Origin: Persicobacter sp. CCB-QB2
GTDB lineage: Bacteria > Bacteroidota > Bacteroidia > Cytophagales > Cyclobacteriaceae
Reading direction: 5' to 3'
DNA length: 64,000 nt
Assembly: GCF_001274635.1 (NCBI RefSeq)
Contig: NZ_LBGV01000001.1
Coordinates: 248,001 to 312,000, forward strand
Below the pieces are notes generated by a model. It made no database searches. It had not been told where the DNA came from and saw only the letters and a program-made list of their open reading frames with translations. Numbering within the stretch: position 1 is the first letter of the stretch; every line of letters starts with the position of its first letter. This document shows positions 55,061-62,012 of this stretch, piece by piece. The position numbers were made by a program, and so were the translations under genes.

Positions 55061-55102
55061 AATCCCAAATTTGGAACTAATTCCAGATTTGGGATTTTTT
55101 TT
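55061..55102 (+). terminator. Terminator after the Fur-family gene
   Basis: AAATCCCAAATTTGGAA / TTCCAGATTTGGGATTT near-perfect stem followed by eight T residues, about 25 bases after the stop. Confidence 0.9.
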
Positions 55103-55238
55103 GTTCATATTTTTGAAGAAATAATACATTTCGAAGGTGATGTAAGCTTTTGGTAAGGAATTGTCTTTGTTGAGACTAGTTTTCGAGATAAAAAAGGAGA
55201 TGGAATAAAGATTGATAAATTCGGGTAAACCTAACTCT

Positions 55239-55493
55239 ATGATTTTGAGAACTTTACTTTCATTATTTCTGGCTTTGTCCTTATGGACGCTTCCGGAAAT
55301 AGCCTCTGCCGGTGGTAAGCAGCACCAAAAAGAAATCGTTAAAACCAAAAAAACTTCGGTTAAGCGCCAAAAATCTGCGATCAGAGATCGCCGAAAGTTT
55401 CAAAGGAAGTTGGCGAAGTTTCAGGGAGAGCTCATGAAAAAAAGTGAGAAGCATGATAAACGCATTATTAAGCTTCAACGAAAAGGACGCTAG
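55239..55493 (+). CDS. Small basic exported protein
   Basis: 84 residues from the ATG at 55239 (a TTG at 55212 would add nine). Signal peptide MILRTLLSLFLALSLWTLPE ending in IASAG, then a mature part of about 60 residues extremely rich in Lys and Arg (RDRRKFQRKLAKFQGELMKK) and likely helical. No family recognised. It is followed after 32 bases by another exported hypothetical; the two may be co-transcribed. Confidence 0.55.
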   Translation: MILRTLLSLFLALSLWTLPEIASAGGKQHQKEIVKTKKTSVKRQKSAIRDRRKFQRKLAKFQGELMKKSEKHDKRIIKLQRKGR

Positions 55494-55525
55494 TCCATGT
55501 TTTTTTACTCCTGATTTTAATCCTT

Positions 55526-56212
55526 ATGAAACTTACTATAATATTTCTTGCCAGCTTTTTGTTTGTTCTTCATTACACTGTTCAGGCTTCTTCAGCCTGC
55601 TATGATGATTCCACTCACTTTCATTTTAATAAAGCGCAGCAAATGATGCTGGAGGAGATGCCAGAAGAGGTGCTGATCAGAGCAAAAAAATTGAACGATA
55701 ATCTCTTCTTCTACGGTTTGGTTATGCCAAACGGGGAAGAAATGGAATTTGTCAGTGAACCCGTTGGCTATATTAAACTCGGAGATATTCCCATAGATTT
55801 AAATCACGTCAATTCCGATACGGTCTTTATTGTAAATCTGAAGGAGTTGCAGCAGGCTCAACATCCTTTGGAGGTAAATAATAATCCCGAATTACAGTCC
55901 AATTATGAGGATATGGAAGGGGAGGTAGAAGTAGAAAAAAACGAATCTGAACTGGATATCAGGGATAAATTAGTTTTGGACAAATTTGTGGATGCGCTGA
56001 TTGCTAACCGGCAGTTTCAGGTGAATTTGGAGTCTCAGGGAAGTAATGGAAAAGAGGATCGGAAATTATCGCTTTTTATGGATAAGGTGCAGCAATATTT
56101 ATTGGATCATTGGGTAGACATTAGTCAAATACAGGTTCGGGAATATAAGCAGGTGAAGGCACTTAAGAATCAGGGGAAAAGCCTGGTAGCCCTTAAAATC
56201 AGCAATGAATAG
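55526..56212 (+). CDS. Hypothetical exported protein
   Basis: A 228-residue exported protein (signal peptide to about residue 21, ending in VQAS). The mature part starts with a Cys, contains an acidic segment with NNNPELQSNYEDMEGEVEVEK and a basic C-terminal (EYKQVKALKNQGKSLVALKI). No family recognised. Probably periplasmic; no functional clue in the neighbours. Confidence 0.55.
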   Translation: MKLTIIFLASFLFVLHYTVQASSACYDDSTHFHFNKAQQMMLEEMPEEVLIRAKKLNDNLFFYGLVMPNGEEMEFVSEPVGYIKLGDIPIDLNHVNSDTVFIVNLKELQQAQHPLEVNNNPELQSNYEDMEGEVEVEKNESELDIRDKLVLDKFVDALIANRQFQVNLESQGSNGKEDRKLSLFMDKVQQYLLDHWVDISQIQVREYKQVKALKNQGKSLVALKISNE

Positions 56213-56430
56213 AAGTTTTTCGGAGGTTTTTCAAAAGCCAAAATTCACAAAGAAAATACGCTTCTTTTAGAAATGATATCTATTGATTAGCGGGAACAGC
56301 AGCACTGTTTAGGTGGTGAGATATAAAGCCGCTTCTTATCGGGCTTTTTAATAAAACTGAAAATGGACATACTATAGGAAAGCTCCAGTTTCAAATCAGG
56401 TTCTATTTGATTGCTTGTGGTTAGTTGACC

Positions 56431-56452
56431 TCAATAATCATCGCTAGATTTA
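56431..56452 (+). repeat. Left-end fragment of another MITE-like copy
   Basis: AATAATCATCGCTAGATTTAG matches the left terminal 20 bases of forward copies (e.g. copy B) and abuts the reverse-oriented copy F. Confidence 0.45.
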
Positions 56453-56672
56453 GTCCGAATAATGCCTGCTTCAATCCTTGTTTAGCTACAGGGTGAGAAA
56501 ATAAAAGGCCAGTTTCCTGTTTCGAGTTTTTTCTAACGAAGCAGATGAATGAGGCGAAAGCAAGCTTGCCGAAATTGGGGCTATTAAAAATCAGAGAAAG
56601 ATACGGGTAATAAGTTGAAGATAAGTTTCTTGGTTTGCTTTGATGAATTTAGCAGTGAATAATTCGGCTTAG
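56447..56672 (-). repeat. MITE-like interspersed repeat, copy F
   Basis: Reverse copy of about 225 bp bounded by TTTAGTCCGAATAATGCC and GCAGTGAATAATTCGGCTTA. Contains CTTGTTTAGCTACAGGGTG, GTTTTTTCTAACGAAGCAGA, AGCAAGCTTGCCGAAATTGG. It occupies most of the gap between the 55526 gene and the LytTR gene. Confidence 0.8.
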
Positions 56673-56719
56673 GGAGTGGAGGTAAAGGTTTCGCTATTAC
56701 TTTGATGAAAAAATAAGCT

Positions 56720-56756
56720 AAAAGAAAAGCCGCTTTATTGAAAGCGGCTTTTTTAT
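56720..56756 (-). terminator. Terminator of the LytTR gene
   Basis: AAAAGCCGCTTT / AAAGCGGCTTTT stem ending in a T-run, directly before the LytTR stop codon on the minus strand (plus-strand view). Confidence 0.85.
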
Positions 56757-57473
56757 TTATTGGAATACAACTTTTGACATTTTATCTCGGAGCCCATTTT
56801 TGTAGGTGTTTCCGATGGGCAATTCCACCCCATTTACCTGTACCCGATTACTGGTCATTTTCTGAATTTTATCGGTATTGGTAATGAAGGATTTGTGAAT
56901 TCGGACGAATCTTTCGTCCAGTTGTTCCATGATGCGAATCATGGTTTCGGTCTGAATGTAAACTTTGTTCGGATGATGAATTTTTAAATAGTTACCAAAT
57001 GCTTCTACATAATAAATTTCGTCGAAAAAAAGCCGGTGGTTAATGCCGTTTTCTTTCACAATTAAAGAAGGGCCTTCTTCTTTATTGGTCTCCACTTCTT
57101 CCAAAGGCGCCTTATTGTAAGTCGTTAAAGCTTTGTTGACTCCTTTGAGGAAACGCTGTAGCGTGATGGGCTTTAATAGATAGTCCACCACAGAATATTC
57201 ATAGCATTCAAGCGCATAGCTCGGATCCGAGGTGGTCATGATAATCATGGGTTTGTCCACCAGGGTTTTCATAAAATCAATTCCGTTTAGCTCTGGCATT
57301 TGAATATCTAAAAATATTAGATCGACCGGGTTTTCGTTGATGTAGTTGAGTGCATCAATGGCATTCTCCAGGTTTGCACAGAGCTCTAGCGCTTCATTTT
57401 GCTCGACGAACTTCTGGATGATATTCCGCGCAAGAGGCTCGTCATCTACGATGATGCATTTAAGTTTTTTCAT
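56757..57473 (-). CDS. LytTR-type response regulator
   Basis: About 238 residues from the ATG at 57473 (MKKLKCIIVDDEPLARNIIQ); an ATT-rich extension to 57569 is unlikely. N-terminal receiver domain: acidic pocket DDE, phospho-acceptor Asp in LIFLDIQMPELNG, TTSDPSYAL and the Lys in YLLKPITLQR. C-terminal LytTR DNA-binding domain about residues 140-235 (FFDEIYYVEAFGNYLKIH, IRIMEQLDERFVRIHKSFI). It should switch target genes after phosphorylation by a LytS-family kinase. The divergent neighbour at 57736 is a degenerate member of that kinase family. Confidence 0.9.
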   Translation of the reverse strand: MKKLKCIIVDDEPLARNIIQKFVEQNEALELCANLENAIDALNYINENPVDLIFLDIQMPELNGIDFMKTLVDKPMIIMTTSDPSYALECYEYSVVDYLLKPITLQRFLKGVNKALTTYNKAPLEEVETNKEEGPSLIVKENGINHRLFFDEIYYVEAFGNYLKIHHPNKVYIQTETMIRIMEQLDERFVRIHKSFITNTDKIQKMTSNRVQVNGVELPIGNTYKNGLRDKMSKVVFQ

Positions 57474-57735
57474 ATAGAGAAGAAATAATATCGGTTTATA
57501 GGGTGGTGGAATAATTTGGTCATGAAAAAATGCCGAAAGGCTTTGTAAGTTTAACACGATGAAAATCAAAATGTTGGGCGGGTTTGGGAGAGTATTTTGA
57601 GATTAATTTCCTGTTGAAACTTACATGTTTGATCCTTTTGATATTTAGGTAATAATTCAAATTTTTATTTGATCCGAAAAGGCTGAGCAATTTTCATTTT
57701 TCTGTGTTAGACTTTAGAACAGAAAAGAAAAATAC

Positions 57736-58323
57736 ATGAGTGTAAAATGGGAAATAGAAAGGAGTATGCTCGGCCAGGTTGGTGACGAGTTTTTACTCAA
57801 TACGTTGAATAATCTATATTCTATGTCCTTATTGGAGGATGGTAGGTTAACCGATTCATTGGTTAAATTATCCGATTTTTTCAGGTATCAGTATCGGGTT
57901 GCAAAATTGGATAAAATATCTATTGAAGAAGAGGTTCAGTTTTTAAAATCGTATTTTTATTTGCAGCGATTACGCTTCAATAATCAATTGGACATTAATT
58001 TTATTTATTCAATAGATAGAAATCATTACATCTCACCCTGTGTTTTTTTTCCACTTTTGAGCCTATCCTTTCAAATGTTGCAGCGTAGAGTAGTCGATAA
58101 ATTGGGTTTTTCCGTTCATTTACACGCCAAAGAAAATAATATTGACTTGGTTTTAGAGATTCTGAAGCCGGATAATTTTAAGCCATCAGTTTTTAGTGCG
58201 GAGTTAGATGCCTGTTTAGAAAATTTAAGAACCGAATATAAAGGGCAGTTTAAAGTTTCTGTGGAGGAACGCCTGAATCAGTATGTGGTTGGGGTGGTAT
58301 TGACGCCCTGGGTGGATGCCTAA
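57736..58323 (+). CDS. Degenerate LytS-family histidine kinase domain (pseudokinase)
   Basis: A 195-residue protein with only the soluble part of a His_kinase-type (LytS/YehU) sensor. The motif normally NPHFLFNTLN is GDEFLLNTLNNLYSMSL here, so the phospho-accepting His is replaced by Glu (residue 18), and LVKLSDFFRYQYRV and EEEVQFLKSYFYLQRLRF follow as in the family. The ATP-binding half is degraded: the N-box (usually PLVENAIKHG) reads PLLSLSFQMLQ and no DNGxG box is visible. No sensor or membrane segment precedes it. It therefore probably cannot phosphorylate; a regulatory or scaffold role is inferred. It sits 262 bases from the divergent LytTR regulator and ends at a strong terminator. Confidence 0.75.
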   Translation: MSVKWEIERSMLGQVGDEFLLNTLNNLYSMSLLEDGRLTDSLVKLSDFFRYQYRVAKLDKISIEEEVQFLKSYFYLQRLRFNNQLDINFIYSIDRNHYISPCVFFPLLSLSFQMLQRRVVDKLGFSVHLHAKENNIDLVLEILKPDNFKPSVFSAELDACLENLRTEYKGQFKVSVEERLNQYVVGVVLTPWVDA

Positions 58324-58344
58324 AATTATTTTCTCAATGAACAA

Positions 58345-58384
58345 AAGAAAAGGTCGCCCTGTATTCCAGGACGACCTTTTCTTT
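58345..58384 (+). terminator. Terminator after the pseudokinase gene
   Basis: AAAAGGTCG / CGACCTTTT stem with inner CCTGTATTCCAGG, followed by a T-run, about 22 bases after the stop. Confidence 0.85.
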
Positions 58385-58406
58385 AAGGGTTTATGAAGAA
58401 TCTCTA

Positions 58407-58632
58407 AAGCTGATTATTCCGGCCTCCATCCTCGTTTAGCTGCTAGACGGGAAAATGAAAGAATTTTGCCTATTTCGGGTTTTTTCCAACAAAGCAGATG
58501 AATGGAAGGAGGTGAATGCAAGTTTAGCCAATTTCGGGCTATTTAAGATTCAGCAAAATTAACCACCGCGCATCGGTAATGAGCGTTTTCTAAACACACC
58601 ACGGGATCTAGCGATGAATAATTCGGTTTAAT
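58407..58632 (-). repeat. MITE-like interspersed repeat, copy G
   Basis: Reverse copy of about 226 bp from GATTATTCCGGCCTCCATCC to GCGATGAATAATTCGGTTTAAT. Core: CTCGTTTAGCTGCTAGACGG, TTTTTTCCAACAAAGCAGAT. Its last bases contain the stop codon of the VWA gene (58628-58630). Confidence 0.8.
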
Positions 58633-59683
58633 CTTCCAGCACATTGTTCATAAAAGAAGACTTCAGGCCGATAAAGCAAAGTAGAAAGATAATGCCCCAC
58701 TTCAAATAAACGTCATAGAAGTCCTGAGTGTCTTTGAAACGGGTCTCCATGATTTTTGCTTTCTCGAATTGGTCAATTTCATCAAAGACATTTTCCAGCG
58801 CTTTATTGTTGGATACCCGGTAAAATTGTCCGGCACCAATATCTGCAATTTCACGAAGGGTGGTTTCGTCCAGGGTATTTTCCACCATTCTCGGGCGTCC
58901 AAAGAAATCTTTCCCCCAGGGCACTCGACCTTCTTTTCCAATGGCAATGGTATAGATTTTGATCCCATAGGCTGCTGCTAATTTTGCTGCGGTAATCGGG
59001 TCAATATTACCAGCTGTATTTTCTCCATCAGAAAGTAAAATAATCACTTTTGATTTAGCATCACCATCCCGCATACGGTTGGTAGCTACAGCCAAGGCGG
59101 AACCAATGGCCGTTCCGTCATTCGCAATCATTTTAAAATCAATTTCCTCAATATACTCTTCCAGTAATTTGTAGTCCGTGGTGAGTGGTGCCAATGAATA
59201 GGCCTCTCCGGAGAAAATGACTAATCCGATGCGATCCTGAAAGCGGCCCTTAACAAAGTCAGAGCACACTTTTTTGGCAGCGACTAAGCGATTGGGTTTG
59301 AAATCCTCGATTTGCATGGATCCGGAAATATCCACGACCATGGTGATGTCAATCCCTTCGGTCCATTGTTCCACTCTTTCATTGGTCTTCTGTGGTCTTG
59401 CCAATGCGATTAACAAAAGGGCCATGGCAAGCGCAAAAAACAATGGTGGAATAAACCGCAGAAGCGTAATCGCACTCCATTGTAGTTCCCTTTTGGTGAG
59501 GGCAATGGGAAGTCTTTGCTTCAGCTTAATGTTCAGCAACCACTTTAAAATAAAAAGCAGGGGGATGAGTAAAATTAGAAATAATACCCAGCTGAATTCC
59601 CAGGTGAAATTATTTAATATGGACGGAGTAAACCATTGCAAACTCCACCATTCATGATCCAATGCGTTATTTACTTCAGTCAT
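58628..59683 (-). CDS. VWA domain membrane protein (BatA/BatB-like)
   Basis: A 351-residue protein: N-terminal membrane segment (FSWVLFLILLIPLLFILKWL), second membrane segment about residue 75-95, then a von Willebrand A domain with full MIDAS motif VVDISGSMQIEDF, LVIFSGEAYSLAPLTTDYKL and LLSDGENTAGNIDP, and a final C-terminal membrane segment. It matches BatA/BatB proteins of aerotolerance-type operons. Stop codon lies within repeat copy G. It overlaps the upstream gene by 8 bases. Confidence 0.88.
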   Translation of the reverse strand: MTEVNNALDHEWWSLQWFTPSILNNFTWEFSWVLFLILLIPLLFILKWLLNIKLKQRLPIALTKRELQWSAITLLRFIPPLFFALAMALLLIALARPQKTNERVEQWTEGIDITMVVDISGSMQIEDFKPNRLVAAKKVCSDFVKGRFQDRIGLVIFSGEAYSLAPLTTDYKLLEEYIEEIDFKMIANDGTAIGSALAVATNRMRDGDAKSKVIILLSDGENTAGNIDPITAAKLAAAYGIKIYTIAIGKEGRVPWGKDFFGRPRMVENTLDETTLREIADIGAGQFYRVSNNKALENVFDEIDQFEKAKIMETRFKDTQDFYDVYLKWGIIFLLCFIGLKSSFMNNVLED

Positions 59684-60554
59684 TTTTTAATTGGTTGAGC
59701 TTGTCCTCGTATTTGCTAATGGCCAGATCTCTCAGTCGGTCGTAATTTTGGGTGTCAATCTGCTGAGCTTGTTGGCTATAAATATTCATATCAATAAGAC
59801 GGAGGGTTTCCAAAACTTCCGGCTGCTGGAGAATTTTCCCAATTTCTTTGGTGGTCAATTTAGGATAGGGACGATTGTCCACTTTTTCCATATAATGCTT
59901 CCATAAGGAAGAAAGCGCTTCCTCCTCTCTCTTGGAAGTATGCTGGTCAAAATTGCCCAGGAATTGTCGATGCTGACGCTCCAGCTTGCGAATGTTAAAC
60001 AGGCGCTTGATTTTACCCCCAAATAATCCGAAGGAGATGATGGCTAGGAAAAGCAAAATACCGGTCCCGGCCATCCAATAAGGATAATTGAAGGGATAAA
60101 TAACCGGATAGTAATCGGCAGCTGTTTCCAACGCAATGGAGTCCGGCATAGTCAATAGGCTGGGCTTGAAGTTGATCTCAGCCATGGGTGTAAATACCGG
60201 AACACTGTCTTTTTCCTGCACCCAGTAAATGGGTACGGAGAGTTGCTGCAGGCTATCGGTCTCAAAAGTAGAGATGTGGTAGACGATGCTATCTGTACTG
60301 ATCCCTTCGGTGGTGACGGTAGTGTAAACCTCTCTGGAGTTATACTCAAAAGGATGAAAGTTGTATAGGGAATCCGGAAACAGGATGTTCAGATCCATGG
60401 GATAATGGGCCGTAACGATATACGTTAAATCTTCCCCTATCATTACTGAATCCCTCAGGAAAAATCCGTCTAGCTCAATTTCCTGTGCCTGGGTTTTTCC
60501 CAAAAAAGCCAGCTGAAGAAAGCTCACTAAAAAAATACAAAAGCGATTAGCCAT
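59676..60554 (-). CDS. Bat operon membrane protein (DUF4381-like)
   Basis: A 292-residue protein: signal peptide (MANRFCIFLVSFLQLAFLGK, then TQAQ), a periplasmic beta-rich domain of about 130 residues (DSVMIGEDLTYIVTAHYPMD), a single membrane helix (MAGTGILLFLAIISFGLFGG, about 170-190) and a basic cytoplasmic tail. The position between DUF58 and VWA genes is the usual slot of a BatD/DUF4381-type protein. It overlaps both neighbours by 8 bases, so translation is coupled. Confidence 0.7.
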   Translation of the reverse strand: MANRFCIFLVSFLQLAFLGKTQAQEIELDGFFLRDSVMIGEDLTYIVTAHYPMDLNILFPDSLYNFHPFEYNSREVYTTVTTEGISTDSIVYHISTFETDSLQQLSVPIYWVQEKDSVPVFTPMAEINFKPSLLTMPDSIALETAADYYPVIYPFNYPYWMAGTGILLFLAIISFGLFGGKIKRLFNIRKLERQHRQFLGNFDQHTSKREEEALSSLWKHYMEKVDNRPYPKLTTKEIGKILQQPEVLETLRLIDMNIYSQQAQQIDTQNYDRLRDLAISKYEDKLNQLKND

Positions 60555-61425
60555 TTTTCTTACTTAAATTTCTGACTTTGAAAAGTTTGATTAATTGTGG
60601 GACGTAGTCATCTTCCGTGTCTACTCTCAGATAATTGGCTTCATATTTTTGGCAAAAATCCTTGAGCTTGTTTTGGCTGTCCCCATACTTATCCTGAATT
60701 TTTTTTCGGAAGGCAGGAGAGGAAGTATTCACCCAAATGGTTTTCTGAGATTCTTTATCATAGAGCGGAATGATGCCTAACCTTGGGAGTTTGGTCTCCC
60801 TTTGATCAAAGATATGCAAAACCACCAAGTCATGCTTTTTGGCCAAGGCTTTCAGGTTTTTTTCATAGCCCTCATCGATAAAATCTGAAATCAGAATAAT
60901 TACCGATCGCCTTTTGATCAAATTCAGACAATACTGCATGGCCCGCTCCAAACTGGTTTTTTTGGATTTTGGGGCCAGTTTATACAAACTGCTGATCAAC
61001 TGATAAGCCTGAGACTCTCCCTTTCCGGGTTTTATATACTTTTCCTTTTGATCAGAAAAACAAATTGCCCCAACTGAACTGCCCTCTTTCACTGCAGAGA
61101 GCGCCAGCACACTGGTAATCTCGTTGGTGATGTCTATTTTTTGCTTCCCTTGCTTACCAATTTGCTGGGATGCACTCACATCCACCAAAAAGAAAACGGT
61201 CTGCTCTTTTTCTTCCTTAAATGTTTTGACATAGGTGCCATGTCCCTTGGCGGTCACATGCCAGTCGATGCTTCGGATGTCATCCCCATATTGGTAGGAA
61301 CGCACATCATCAAACTCCAATCCGCTTCCTTTAAAGATGGAATGGTAGTCTCCCTGCATGTGGCTCTTTACCGCCTTTCTGATTCGAATTTCGTACTTAC
61401 GTATTTTTTGAAAAATTTCTTTCAC
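60547..61425 (-). CDS. DUF58 domain-containing protein (Bat operon)
   Basis: A 292-residue cytosolic DUF58 protein: FKGSGLEFDDVRSYQYGDDI, RSIDWHVTAKGHGTYVKTFK and a VWA-like region with DVSASQQIG (degenerate MIDAS) and SVIILISDFIDEG. It heads an operon DUF58 - membrane protein - VWA with 8-base overlaps. Such operons usually begin with a MoxR AAA ATPase, which would act on the VWA proteins; none lies upstream here (the next gene at 61576 is divergent), so moxR must be elsewhere or absent. Confidence 0.88.
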   Translation of the reverse strand: MKEIFQKIRKYEIRIRKAVKSHMQGDYHSIFKGSGLEFDDVRSYQYGDDIRSIDWHVTAKGHGTYVKTFKEEKEQTVFFLVDVSASQQIGKQGKQKIDITNEITSVLALSAVKEGSSVGAICFSDQKEKYIKPGKGESQAYQLISSLYKLAPKSKKTSLERAMQYCLNLIKRRSVIILISDFIDEGYEKNLKALAKKHDLVVLHIFDQRETKLPRLGIIPLYDKESQKTIWVNTSSPAFRKKIQDKYGDSQNKLKDFCQKYEANYLRVDTEDDYVPQLIKLFKVRNLSKKNG

Positions 61426-61575
61426 CTTATCCTATTTTTTGAAGGTCGGCGCTGAATCCGAACATTGGTATTTTTTTAAAATCATTGGCCTAAATATCAT
61501 TTATTCCTCAGATGATATGGATATTGTCCAATGCTGTATTTTCAAAATTAGAAAGTATTCGCCTAATTTGCACTT

Positions 61576-61989
61576 GTGAAAAAATATTTTTTGTTATCGG
61601 TTCTATTCTGTAGCCTTTTGGGCTGTTCAGAAGAAAAAGTGAAAGTAGATAAGCCCAAGGGCTTGTTGTCTGAGAATGAGATGATACAGCTCATGATGGA
61701 CTTCTATATTTTGGAGGCCAAGGTAAAAGAAGTGCGGGTGGGAAGAGATTCTGCAAAAGTGCTTTATCGTGAGTTAGAACCTCTGGTTTACCAGCAGCAT
61801 GATATTGATTCGGTTGATTACCGCCAAAGTTTAGAATATTATCTTCACTTTCCAGAGACCATGGAAACCTTCTATTCCGCCATTGTGGACAGCCTGAGCT
61901 TGAAAGAACGAGTGGCAAATGATAAGGAAAAGGCGAGTAAGAAAAAAGATAAGTTAAAAGAGGCGAAGGAAAATGAGCCTCAGGATTAA
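61576..61989 (+). CDS. DUF4296 lipoprotein
   Basis: A 137-residue lipoprotein starting at GTG 61576: signal peptide with lipobox LLGC (Cys about residue 17), then the DUF4296 domain (LLSENEMIQLMMDFYILEAK, YRQSLEYYLHFPETMETFYS) and a very charged, lysine-rich C-terminus. DUF4296 is a Bacteroidota family of unknown function. A TAATTTG-like -7 box lies about ten bases upstream of the start, implying a very short leader. It is followed by mutS2 after 23 bases. Confidence 0.8.
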   Translation: MKKYFLLSVLFCSLLGCSEEKVKVDKPKGLLSENEMIQLMMDFYILEAKVKEVRVGRDSAKVLYRELEPLVYQQHDIDSVDYRQSLEYYLHFPETMETFYSAIVDSLSLKERVANDKEKASKKKDKLKEAKENEPQD

Positions 61990-62012
61990 GGAAGCGAAAG
62001 GAGAGAAAATCA

